From the NCBI RefSeq assembly GCF_030717955.1, contig NZ_JAUZVY010000005.1:62001-126000 (forward strand): a stretch of 64,000 nucleotides of DNA, written 5' to 3'. The stretch's first letter is position 1. Every line of letters starts with the position of its first letter. The notes beneath the pieces are model-generated. The model was not told the DNA's origin, did not search any database, and saw only the letters and a list, made by a program, of their open reading frames with translations. The position numbers were made by a program, and so were the translations under genes. Source of the stretch: Alkalimonas delamerensis. Its GTDB lineage: Bacteria; Pseudomonadota; Gammaproteobacteria; Enterobacterales; Alteromonadaceae. Below, piece by piece: positions 16,942 to 24,390 of the stretch.

Positions 16942-17610
16942 ATGACGACGTCAACCACTTTATTGGCAACCGCTTTGGCAAGCAGCTTGGCGCTTGGCGC
17001 TCAGGCTTTGGCTCATGATCACAGCCATTCGCATCAGCATGAGGCGGCTCCTTACGCTGAACCTCAGCATGAGCATGAACATCAGCAGGCTCATCAACAT
17101 GACCATCAACACGAGCACGACCATCAGCACAGCCATGATCACGATCATTATCACGACGATGAGTTTACCCAGCTTGGCGCCCATGTGCATGGCGAAGCCT
17201 TACTGACTTTTGTGTTGGAAGGCAATGAGGCCATTGTTGCGCTGCAAACCGCCGCCTACAACATTGTTGGCTTTGAACACGCGCCTTCAACCGATGAGCA
17301 GCAGCGGGAAGTTCAGTCTGCTTTGAGTATGCTGGCCACTGGCCGTTGGTTCGAGCTGAACCGGGATACCGGCTGTCAGGTTGAACAGGCCGATTCCAGT
17401 ACCGATTTAACCCGGCCAGGCCATCAGAATCATGGTGATTTTTACGCCAACTTTACCCTGCTGTGTCATAATCCGGCCCGGTTGCAGTATTTGGATTTGT
17501 CGCTGATTCAATTGATGCCTGCACTTGAGCGGGTGCAGGTGCAGTGGGTCGTTAATGACCGTCAGGGCATGGGAACGGCTACCTTACGTGAAGGCCGTAT
17601 TCGCTTCTAA
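16942..17610 (+). CDS. zrgA: ZrgA-like His-rich periplasmic zinc-binding protein (DUF2796)
   Basis: 222 residues. The signal peptide covers about 1-24. Residues 25-75 are dominated by His, Asp, Glu and Gln (HDHSHSHQHE, HEHDHQHSHDHDHYH), a strong metal-binding stretch. The rest starts LGAHVHGEALLTF and fits DUF2796, the family of Vibrio ZrgA, part of the ZrgABCDE zinc uptake system. Position 81 bp behind dksA2 suggests one Zur-controlled unit. A bidirectional terminator follows. The zinc role is inferred from family, composition and neighbours. Confidence 0.8.
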   Translation: MTTSTTLLATALASSLALGAQALAHDHSHSHQHEAAPYAEPQHEHEHQQAHQHDHQHEHDHQHSHDHDHYHDDEFTQLGAHVHGEALLTFVLEGNEAIVALQTAAYNIVGFEHAPSTDEQQREVQSALSMLATGRWFELNRDTGCQVEQADSSTDLTRPGHQNHGDFYANFTLLCHNPARLQYLDLSLIQLMPALERVQVQWVVNDRQGMGTATLREGRIRF

Positions 17611-17644
17611 AGTTGGGTTGTATTCAACCTGGACAATCCCATAT

Positions 17645-17673
17645 AAAAAAAGCGCCGGTCGGCGCTTTTTTTC
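17645..17673. terminator. Bidirectional intrinsic terminator
   Basis: AGCGCC (17651-17656) and GGCGCT (17661-17666) with loop GGTC, flanked by A6-7 on the left and T7 on the right, extend to a stem of about 12 bp. It serves both zrgA and the convergent DUF3299 gene. Confidence 0.85.
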
Positions 17674-17682
17674 TGGAATAAC

Positions 17683-18222
17683 TTACCAGCTGTACTCTTC
17701 GATGTGATCGGCTTCCAGACTGTAGGCCGCAAATGCCAGATCATGACTCATTGAATCCGTGGTCAGGGTGCCGGTGATCCAAAACGGGGTGTACATCATG
17801 TCGGCCGTTAAACCACGGGCATTGGTGACGTAGACAATCTGGTTTGGTGGCGGTGGCGGTACATGAATGCAGGCACCGAAGTAAGGCACTAAAAAGAAGC
17901 TGGTGACATTCTGGTTTTGGTCAAACTCCAGCGGCACAATAAAACCGGGCAGGCGGATCCGCTGATTGTTGAACTCATCCCGCACCCGGGTTGAGGTTAG
18001 AACTTGTTGCCATAAGCTGGCGTAGGGATCGTCCGAGGCATCGTCAAAAGGCGAGGGCTGGCTGTAGTCATGCTCAATGTCGGGCAGGCTCTCCAACAGA
18101 GCCAGATCATCTTCGGGCATCAGATCGGTCCATTCCAGGGTGCGCACCTCATCAGCCTGCAACTGGGCGGAAGTAAATGCGACAGACAGCAACAGGATTG
18201 CTATAGACAGAACACGCATCAT
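17683..18222 (-). CDS. Exported DUF3299 protein of the zinc island
   Basis: 179 residues with a signal peptide (about 1-23). The body shows RIRLPGFIVPLEF and FGACIHVPPPPPNQIVYV, characteristic of DUF3299. DUF3299 genes accompany zrgA-type zinc ABC systems in Vibrio and Pseudomonas relatives. Biochemical function is not established as far as I can tell. It is transcribed divergently from the ABC ATPase gene across a 47-bp gap, in which no Zur box is obvious. Confidence 0.75.
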   Translation of the reverse strand: MMRVLSIAILLLSVAFTSAQLQADEVRTLEWTDLMPEDDLALLESLPDIEHDYSQPSPFDDASDDPYASLWQQVLTSTRVRDEFNNQRIRLPGFIVPLEFDQNQNVTSFFLVPYFGACIHVPPPPPNQIVYVTNARGLTADMMYTPFWITGTLTTDSMSHDLAFAAYSLEADHIEEYSW

Positions 18223-18269
18223 TGGAGCTTACTCCTGATCTTTGGTATAAACGTCCCACACATCTTACC

Positions 18270-18983
18270 ATGAAGGGTGCTGCAGAGGTGACCGACAAGC
18301 CGAAAAAATATGTCATTGAGCTCAAAAATCTGCGCTTTCGCTGGCCAGGCAAGCAAGGCTGGCAGCTAGCTCTGGCTCAGTTGCAGCTGGAAGCCGGACA
18401 GCATTTGTTTATTCGCGGTGCCTCGGGTTCGGGCAAAACCACCTTGCTAAACTTGTTAAGTGGCATTACCACACCGGATGAAGGCGAGTTGTGGCTGCAA
18501 CAAACCGCGATGCACCGATTGTCGCCATCCAAGCGTGATACGCTCCGTGCGCGGCAGATTGGGGTGGTTTTCCAGCAACTGAATCTGATCCCTTACTTGT
18601 CGGTGTTGGATAATGTGCTGCTGATTGCCCGCTTTGCCAATGAAAAAGTGCCTGGCCTCCAAGCGCGTGCGGCCTTGTTGCTGGAGCATCTGGGATTGGA
18701 TGCGGCCTTGCATGGTCAAAAAGCCAGTAGCCTGAGTGTTGGCCAGCAGCAACGGGTTGCCATCGCCCGGGCTTTGTTGCTGCGACCCGCGCTGCTGATT
18801 GCCGATGAGCCCACTTCGGCGCTGGATGCCGACAACCGCGATGCTTTTATGAAATTGATGCTGGCCGAAGCCGATGAAAGTGGTACCACGGTGATTTTTG
18901 TCAGCCATGATCAGGCGCTGCAAGGCTACTTCAACTGGCACTTGCTGATGGATCAACTGGAGCAGGGGGTACAGCCATGCTGA
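18270..18983 (+). CDS. ABC transporter ATPase (LolD/MacB type) of the zinc island
   Basis: 237 residues from ATG 18270; a TTG at 18222 would collide with the divergent gene. Walker A GASGSGKTT, Q-loop VVFQQ, signature LSVGQQQRVAIARAL, Walker B LLIADEPTSALD and the switch His in FVSHD are all present, so it should hydrolyse ATP. It overlaps the permease gene by seven bases. Together with ZrgA and DUF3299 it matches the Zrg zinc system; a lipoprotein or efflux role of the MacB type cannot be excluded by sequence alone. Confidence 0.85.
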   Translation: MKGAAEVTDKPKKYVIELKNLRFRWPGKQGWQLALAQLQLEAGQHLFIRGASGSGKTTLLNLLSGITTPDEGELWLQQTAMHRLSPSKRDTLRARQIGVVFQQLNLIPYLSVLDNVLLIARFANEKVPGLQARAALLLEHLGLDAALHGQKASSLSVGQQQRVAIARALLLRPALLIADEPTSALDADNRDAFMKLMLAEADESGTTVIFVSHDQALQGYFNWHLLMDQLEQGVQPC

Positions 18984-20233
18984 TGAAACTGGCACGTTTA
19001 AGTTTATGGAATCGCCGCGGTACCGTTGCGATGACAGTGCTGTCGTTGATCATCAGCATCAGCCTGTTGCTGGGTATCGATCATTTGCGTCATGAAGCCA
19101 AGAACAGCTTCACCAGCACGGTTTCGGGCACAGATTTGATCGTAGGAGCTCGCTCTGGCCAGCTGAATTTATTGCTTTATTCGATTTTCCGGATTGGCAA
19201 TGCCACGGCCAACATCAGCTGGGAGACATACCAGCGCATTCAAAGCCACCCACAAATTGCCTGGACCATTCCCATTTCATTGGGTGACTCGCATCGGGGG
19301 TATCGGGTGGTGGGCACCAATCAGGACTATTTTCAGTATTACCGCTACGCTGGCCAGCAGCAGTTGCAGCTGGCCCAGGGCCGGGTGTTTGAAGAGGTCT
19401 ACGACACGGTGCTCGGCTCTGAAGTAGCAGCCAGATTGGGCTATCAACTAGGGCAGGAGATTGTGCTGGCGCATGGCATTGGCCAGGTCAGCTTTAGTGA
19501 GCACAAAGACAAACCTTTTACCGTAGTGGGGATTCTGGCGCCAACCGGCACGCCGGTTGATCAGAGTGTGCATGTTAGTCTGGAAGGCATTGAAGCCATT
19601 CACATTGACTGGCAGCAGGGCGCTCCGATGCCAGGCCGGCGCGTCAGTGCCGAGCAAGCGCTGGAGATGGATTTAACGCCGGGCGCCATAACTGCCTTTA
19701 TGGTGGGGTTAAACTCCCGCGCCGCCACATTTTTGGTGCAGCGGCAAATCAATGAGTTCCGTGGTGAGCCGTTAACGGCCATTTTACCGGGGGTGGCTCT
19801 GGCCGAGCTTTGGCAAATGCTGAGCATGGTGGAGCGACTGTTGCTGGTGATCACTCTATTGGTGCTGTTGGCGGGCTTGGTGGGCATGACGACCACCTTG
19901 TTGGCCTCGATGAAAGAGCGCCAACGGGAAATTGCTATTTTGCGGGCGGTTGGGGCGCATCCGCGTACCTTGTTTTGGCTGGTGCAGCTGGAGGTGATGT
20001 TGATTACGCTGGTGTCCTTATTGCTGGCGCTGGCAGTGCTGATGGTCGGGCTTTGGTTTGGGCAGGATCTGCTGGCCAGTCGTTACGGTTTGTTTATTGG
20101 TTTGAACCCGGTGCGTGAAAGCAGCCTGCAATTGATGGGGCTGGTGCTTGGGCTCGCAGTGTTGTTGGGCTGCATCCCGTCCTGGTTGGCTTACCGCAAA
20201 GCGCTGACCGATGGCCTTAGTGTTCGCCTGTAG
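18977..20233 (+). CDS. FtsX/MacB-type ABC permease of the zinc island
   Basis: 418 residues. One N-terminal transmembrane segment (about 15-35), a large periplasmic domain, and three C-terminal segments (about 285-310, 335-360, 385-405) in the FtsX arrangement, with MKERQREIAILRAVGA as the coupling segment. It partners the ATPase just upstream. Its 3' end overlaps the convergent substrate-binding protein gene by 17 bp. Confidence 0.85.
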   Translation: MLMKLARLSLWNRRGTVAMTVLSLIISISLLLGIDHLRHEAKNSFTSTVSGTDLIVGARSGQLNLLLYSIFRIGNATANISWETYQRIQSHPQIAWTIPISLGDSHRGYRVVGTNQDYFQYYRYAGQQQLQLAQGRVFEEVYDTVLGSEVAARLGYQLGQEIVLAHGIGQVSFSEHKDKPFTVVGILAPTGTPVDQSVHVSLEGIEAIHIDWQQGAPMPGRRVSAEQALEMDLTPGAITAFMVGLNSRAATFLVQRQINEFRGEPLTAILPGVALAELWQMLSMVERLLLVITLLVLLAGLVGMTTTLLASMKERQREIAILRAVGAHPRTLFWLVQLEVMLITLVSLLLALAVLMVGLWFGQDLLASRYGLFIGLNPVRESSLQLMGLVLGLAVLLGCIPSWLAYRKALTDGLSVRL

Positions 20234-20969
20234 CCGGTAACAAGCTTCGGATGATGGCCCGGTATTGATTGCTGGCCTGCAATTCCAGCAGGCCGCGATT
20301 AAAACGCTCCATCAGCTGTTCTGAGCGCGGGTCTTGCTTTGACAGCACCAGATACATCGGCCGTTGCTCCAGTGCGGGTTCAATGTACTCAAGCTGGCTG
20401 GCATACTCTGGTAGCTGGTGACGCAACAAATACAGTCCGTTGTGCTTGTCGGCCGGCACCAGGTCGACTCTGCCGAGCGCCAGCATCCGAAAAACCTGCT
20501 CATCACTGGCAACGGCAATGGTATTCAGCCGGGCTCGCAGCAAGCCTTCTGGTTGCGCATACCCTTGGACCACCCCCAGCCGTAAACGCTTTTCCGCCAG
20601 CTGCTGGTAGTTGCGAAAGCTGAGCGGCATCGAGCGGCGTTTAAAGAGCACAATTTGATTGGCGTACATCGGCTGGGAATACAAGAAGTGCTCCACCCGC
20701 TCTTCATCGTACCAGGCCGCAATTAAGCCGGTGAAATTGCCTTGTTGGGTTTCGTACAAGGCCCGACCAAAAGGCATAAAGACCACCTCGACATCGATGC
20801 CTTGCAAAGCAAAAGCTTGCCGGACAATTTCAGTAACCACGCCCTGCTGCGGCAAGTCATCGGCATAATGCGGGTGATAGTTGCTGCTGGCCAGCACAAG
20901 ACGCTCGGCTTCTAACGGCCAGACCAGCAGCAACCAACCACAAAGCAAGCAGTGCAAAAAATATTTCAT
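20217..20969 (-). CDS. Periplasmic solute-binding protein (SBP_bac_3-like)
   Basis: 250 residues with a signal peptide (about 1-21, ending PLEAERL). The fold pattern is that of family 3 extracellular solute-binding proteins: QGVVTEIVRQAF, a FMPFGRALYETQQG segment common in ligand-binding proteins of this type, and a LGVVQGYAQPEG second lobe. No permease or ATPase lies on the same strand, so it may be a stand-alone sensor-like protein. The ligand is unknown. Membership in the zinc system is possible but not supported by orientation. Confidence 0.7.
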   Translation of the reverse strand: MKYFLHCLLCGWLLLVWPLEAERLVLASSNYHPHYADDLPQQGVVTEIVRQAFALQGIDVEVVFMPFGRALYETQQGNFTGLIAAWYDEERVEHFLYSQPMYANQIVLFKRRSMPLSFRNYQQLAEKRLRLGVVQGYAQPEGLLRARLNTIAVASDEQVFRMLALGRVDLVPADKHNGLYLLRHQLPEYASQLEYIEPALEQRPMYLVLSKQDPRSEQLMERFNRGLLELQASNQYRAIIRSLLPATGEH

Positions 20970-21080
20970 CTAGGCGGTACTCAAGCTTCCTTTGCAATAG
21001 AGTATAGCTGCCAGGACTTTTTACTGAATTGATAAAAAGCTGATATTTCCCAGCACAACCACCCGCAGCCCTTGCAGTAC

Positions 21081-21247
21081 CTAGATAGTGCCCGTCCAGA
21101 AAGGCGGGCACTAGCGCAGCGCACGGATGCGCTGCCATTTTTAATGCGTGGTAACGCATTGAGAATGTGAGACAAATGGAAATCGCAATTTTCATTTGTC
21201 GTTCCAGAATAAGGGCAGGAGCCCGTTTCTGGATGAAAACTAGATAG
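21081..21247. mobile_element. MITE-like hairpin element with 8-bp flanking direct repeats
   Basis: CTAGATAG at 21081-21088 is repeated exactly at 21240-21247. The 151 bp between them hold five consecutive hairpins: TAGTGCCCG/CGGGCACTA (21086-21113, starting inside the left repeat), GCAGCGCA/TGCGCTGC with loop CGGA (21116-21135), AATGCGT/ACGCATT (21143-21160), a 13-bp stem with one G-T pair (21171-21200) and CCAGAA...GGGC/GCCC...TTCTGG (21204-21232). TCCAGAAA (21095-21102) and its complement TTTCTGGA (21226-21233) both lie 6 bp inside the flanking repeats, forming imperfect terminal inverted repeats (10 of 14). The pattern is that of a small non-autonomous element with a target duplication; it ends in the stop codon of the next gene. 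Confidence 0.5.
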
Positions 21248-21578
21248 ACTGCTGCGCCAATCGATCGCGCTGCTTGCGCGGCAATAAACGCTGCATGCTG
21301 GCACGTTGTTGGCTATCCATAGTGCTGAGTAACGCAGCCAGTGCACTGCAATCCATGCTGCGGGCAATATCGTACCGACGGCTGGCAGGAATGGCTTTGA
21401 ATACCAAAGCGCGTTGTGGCAGCGATAACAACGTCAGGATAGCGCGTTGCTGCCAAATGGTCAGGGTGCAAATAGCATCTACCAGCTCTGCCAACGGCAG
21501 CTGAGCAATCAACTGCTGCAAGGCGGCGTTATCGTGGGAGACGGCAACTTTTTTCAAGGATGAAGTCAGGGTGGTCAT
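21240..21578 (-). CDS. Stand-alone MgtE N-domain-like protein
   Basis: 112 residues with no membrane segment. Short helical repeats such as LPLAELVDAICTL, ILTLLSLPQRALVFKAI and LAALLSTMDSQQR resemble the superhelical N-domain of MgtE, where such repeats sense cytosolic Mg2+. It is the last gene downstream of mgtC and mgtE on the same strand, 16 bp behind mgtC. Its stop codon lies in the right flanking repeat of the hairpin element. The domain call is by pattern; a regulatory role for the transporters is inference. Confidence 0.6.
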   Translation of the reverse strand: MTTLTSSLKKVAVSHDNAALQQLIAQLPLAELVDAICTLTIWQQRAILTLLSLPQRALVFKAIPASRRYDIARSMDCSALAALLSTMDSQQRASMQRLLPRKQRDRLAQQSI

Positions 21579-21594
21579 GACGCTTCTCCTGTGG

Positions 21595-22311
21595 TTATTC
21601 AGACGTACTGGTGCTCCAGTACGCCTGAGTGATAAAGGGTTTATTCAGCAGCTTTCTGCTGATGCGATCCAACTCTTCACCATCGATGGAAATGGCGGCC
21701 AGCATGGCTTCCACTTCGACATCCTCATTGCCAAAAGGCGTGACTTCCATGCCTCGTGCGGGCAATTGAGCAGCCTCCAGCACCAGCTCGACCACATCCA
21801 TTGCATGCTTTTGCTGTTGCTTATCGGCAATCACATGCAAAATGTAGGTAACCTCGGTCGACTCCACGTCAATAGGCTGCCGGTTGATCTGGTTAACAAT
21901 AGGGCGCAGTAAGGTATTGGCCGCGAGCACAAACAGAGTGCCCAAAACCGCCTGCGGCAACATGCTGGCACCAGCGCAGGCACCAATGGCGGCAGAGCCC
22001 CAAAGGGTTGCAGCGGTATTGATGCCACGAATATTGCCCTGTTCGCGCATAATGACGCCAGCACCCAAAAAGCCAACACCGGATACCACATAGGCAATTA
22101 CATGGGCCGCACTTTGTGCGCCATTGAGGTTAAAAGCAATGTCGACAAAAATGGCAGCGCCAACAGCAACCAGCGCATTGGTCCGCAGGCCAGCGGTTCG
22201 CTGACGATATTGTCGCTCCAGTCCAATTAGTGAGCCCAGCACAAAGGCTGCGATCAGGCTAATCAGGCTGTCGAGCAGTGGGATCAGTTGGATGTTTTGA
22301 ATTGCAAGCAT
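21595..22311 (-). CDS. mgtC: MgtC/SapB-family membrane protein
   Basis: 238 residues. The ATG at 22311 has AAGGAG eight bases upstream; an in-frame ATG at 22362 lacks such a site. Several N-terminal transmembrane segments carry the signatures GSLIGLERQYRQR, AGLRTNALVAVGAA, GVGFLGAGVI and GINTAATLW, all typical of MgtC/SapB. The C-terminal 80 residues form a soluble ACT-like domain. Family members support growth at low magnesium, in some species by inhibiting ATP synthase. It lies between mgtE and the MgtE-N-like gene. Confidence 0.88.
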   Translation of the reverse strand: MLAIQNIQLIPLLDSLISLIAAFVLGSLIGLERQYRQRTAGLRTNALVAVGAAIFVDIAFNLNGAQSAAHVIAYVVSGVGFLGAGVIMREQGNIRGINTAATLWGSAAIGACAGASMLPQAVLGTLFVLAANTLLRPIVNQINRQPIDVESTEVTYILHVIADKQQQKHAMDVVELVLEAAQLPARGMEVTPFGNEDVEVEAMLAAISIDGEELDRISRKLLNKPFITQAYWSTSTSE

Positions 22312-22385
22312 GGTGTTCTCCTTGTAGCTGAGCCATCCGCGGCTGAGTGAGTGAAGGAGCATCCGATAACGGAAGCCCGGAGAAC

Positions 22386-22422
22386 CACTGCCAGGCCGGG
22401 GTTGGGGACCGGCCCGGCAGTG
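22386..22422 (-). promoter_or_regulatory. GC-rich hairpin in the mgtE-mgtC gap
   Basis: A 14-bp stem (22386-22399 with 22409-22422, one G-T pair) with a 9-base loop lies about 75 bp before the mgtC start in the transcribed direction. No T-run follows, so it is not a plain terminator. It may set relative expression of mgtC behind mgtE or act in a leader. Confidence 0.45.
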
Positions 22423-22452
22423 TACAACGAGCGTGTCTCTGTTTTATGACAA

Positions 22453-23805
22453 TCAGCCGACCGGGATATCCAGAATCCAGGTAGCCATGGCAAAGTAAAT
22501 GATCACACCACAGGCATCAGCAATGGAGGTAATCAAAGGTGCACTGGCAGCTGCCGGGTCCAGCTTGAAGCGGCTTAGCAAAAACGGCAGCGACATACCA
22601 ATCACACTACCTACCACCACCACAATTTGCATGGTCAAAGCAACAACCAGCGCAATCTCCGGGCCACCACGCCAGAAACCGAGGGTGGAAACGGCCAGTG
22701 CCATGGTTAAACCCAGTAAGCCGGCAACGATAAACTCTTTGCCCAGCATTTTGGCCCAGTCTTTGATCATCACTTCGCCGGTTGCCATGGCTCGAACCAT
22801 CAGGGTTGCGGCCTGAGAGCCGGCATTACCGCCACTGTCCACCAGCAAGGGCAGGAAGAACACCAGCGCAATGTAGGCTTCGATGGTGTCTTCAAAGTAA
22901 GCGATCCCTGCACCCGAGAAGATGTTGCCAAATACCAGCAGCACCAGCCAGAACACCCGCTTGCGGTACAACAAGTTGATGGAAGCGTCCTTGATGTTGC
23001 CGACAATTTCACTGACCGCACCGACTTTGCGAAAATCGGTGGTGGCTTCTTCGGCGGCTACGTCCATCGCATCGTCGTAGGTCACAATGCCCACCAGCTT
23101 GTCGCCGCCATTGGTGACCGGCAGTGCAATTAAATCGTATTTGGCGATCAGTTGCGAAGCCACTTCCCGTGGCGCATCCGCCTTCACATAGACCGGATCC
23201 CGGGTCATAAAGTCACCGATGATGGCGTCCTCGTTGGCCATAATCAGATCTTTTAGTGACACAGTGCCAACCAAGCGACGCTCGGAGTCCACCACATAAG
23301 CCTGGTAGATGGTTTCGGTGTCCGGTGCCGCTTTACGCAGCTGGGCAATGCCTTCTTTGGCGGTGCGCTTGGCATCCACCAGGGCGTATTCCGAGCTCAT
23401 CACTGAGCCCACTTTATCTTCTTCGTAGGCCGCCAGCTTACGGATATCCTCACGCTCGGCTTTGGCCAGCACCGGCAGCAAACGGCCTTGCTGTTCTTCA
23501 GGCAGCAGGTTGAACAAGTCAGCACGCTCGTCCGAAGCCATGTGCAGGAACAGCTCACCCAGAGCCTTTTTATCCAGGCTGGGCACGATGTCGGCCTCCA
23601 GCTCTTTGGGCAGATAACCGAACAACTGAGCACGCTCTTCGACCGGTGTCAGGCTAAGAAGCTGCGCAATCTGCTCGACGGTAAAACTGCTGAGTACCGC
23701 GCCGATATCGGCCGGGTGGCAGCGCCGGGTCAGGTGCGCCATATCCTCTTTGTCTTTGCTCAGCAAAGCGGTGCGCAGGCTGAAAATTAAGTCTTGTGCA
23801 TTCAT
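22453..23805 (-). CDS. mgtE: Magnesium transporter MgtE
   Basis: 450 residues. Domain order: helical N-domain (about 1-125, repeats such as LLSLTPVEERAQLFGYLP), two CBS domains (about 130-255, MSSEYALVD and MTRDPVYV), then five transmembrane segments with PLLVDSGGNAGSQAATLMVRA, the MgtE pore motif. It is a Mg2+ channel gated by cytosolic Mg2+ through the N and CBS domains. The ATG at 23805 has AGGGAGA upstream; 23832 is a less likely start. It is the first gene of the magnesium island. Confidence 0.95.
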   Translation of the reverse strand: MNAQDLIFSLRTALLSKDKEDMAHLTRRCHPADIGAVLSSFTVEQIAQLLSLTPVEERAQLFGYLPKELEADIVPSLDKKALGELFLHMASDERADLFNLLPEEQQGRLLPVLAKAEREDIRKLAAYEEDKVGSVMSSEYALVDAKRTAKEGIAQLRKAAPDTETIYQAYVVDSERRLVGTVSLKDLIMANEDAIIGDFMTRDPVYVKADAPREVASQLIAKYDLIALPVTNGGDKLVGIVTYDDAMDVAAEEATTDFRKVGAVSEIVGNIKDASINLLYRKRVFWLVLLVFGNIFSGAGIAYFEDTIEAYIALVFFLPLLVDSGGNAGSQAATLMVRAMATGEVMIKDWAKMLGKEFIVAGLLGLTMALAVSTLGFWRGGPEIALVVALTMQIVVVVGSVIGMSLPFLLSRFKLDPAAASAPLITSIADACGVIIYFAMATWILDIPVG

Positions 23806-23821
23806 GATGATTCTCCCTGCA

Positions 23822-23874
23822 ATAAGAAACACTGCTTGATGAGCAAGCAGGTGCCTTATCCTCTTCAGTGGAAG
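23822..23874 (-). promoter_or_regulatory. Structured 5' leader of mgtE
   Basis: On the transcribed strand, CTTC/GAAG (23863-23874) is followed by a two-tier hairpin: ATAAG/CTTAT (23822-23826, 23855-23859) enclosing CTGCTTG/CAAGCAG (23832-23838, 23844-23850). The larger hairpin ends a few bases before the Shine-Dalgarno. Its place suggests control of translation initiation, perhaps by Mg2+, but it is not a recognisable M-box. Confidence 0.35.
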
Positions 23875-24390
23875 CGGTTGCCAGCATGAGAAAACAGATT
23901 GTATGTAGCCGTCTGACGTTGTCAGCTCAGCACAAGAAATGCATCGATTTTTCTATACCGACGGGCATGCCAATTCAGGCGTAAAACCGCGCTGGACACA
24001 GAGCGTGAGCACTGTGCTAGATATCGATGATAATGAACAGAAATGAAACCAGTGTGACAAGAAGTACCAGAGACATCACTATTCTGCGCTTGCAGAACAG
24101 TGCGATAGACCGTGCTGCGAAGCGTTAAAACATTTCGTGTGTTGACTGACAATCGACAGACCAACGCCTACTACCAGGTTGTTCGCCCACGATGGGTCTC
24201 CGCAGTGGTTAAAGTTGCAGCGCATTATACGGATGTAATGAAATTGTGCAAGCCGCTTTGTGGTTTTTTTTTGATTTTCTATGTTGTGGTATTTCTTACC
24301 AAATTTACCTGTGAACCTGTGGTTTTCATGGCTTTTATTTCGAAAATTCGCTACTTTTACTGGTAGTAACTAGTTTGGTGGTGGTAGTGC
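23875..24390. other. Non-coding gap between mgtE and the GGDEF gene
   Basis: About 515 bp between divergent genes. I see no convincing reading frame; short frames here lack ribosome sites and family features. The right end is very AT-rich and probably holds the promoter of the GGDEF gene, whose ribosome site (GGTGG) is weak. No RNA gene is evident. Confidence 0.5.

Noticed and set aside
16960..17190. Met/Val/Leu-rich minus-strand frame opposite the His-rich part of zrgA
   Set aside because: Low-complexity mirror of His codons; zrgA has signal peptide and family features.
18223..18269. A second Zur box between the DUF3299 and ABC ATPase genes
   Set aside because: No sequence in the 47-bp gap resembles both halves of the Zur consensus.
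20857..21367. Minus-strand reading frames running through the hairpin element
   Set aside because: They follow the stems of a repeat element, lack ribosome sites and overlap real genes in other frames.
23922..24366. Two short frames (80 and 84 residues) in the mgtE upstream gap
   Set aside because: No ribosome site, no domain pattern, composition like non-coding DNA.
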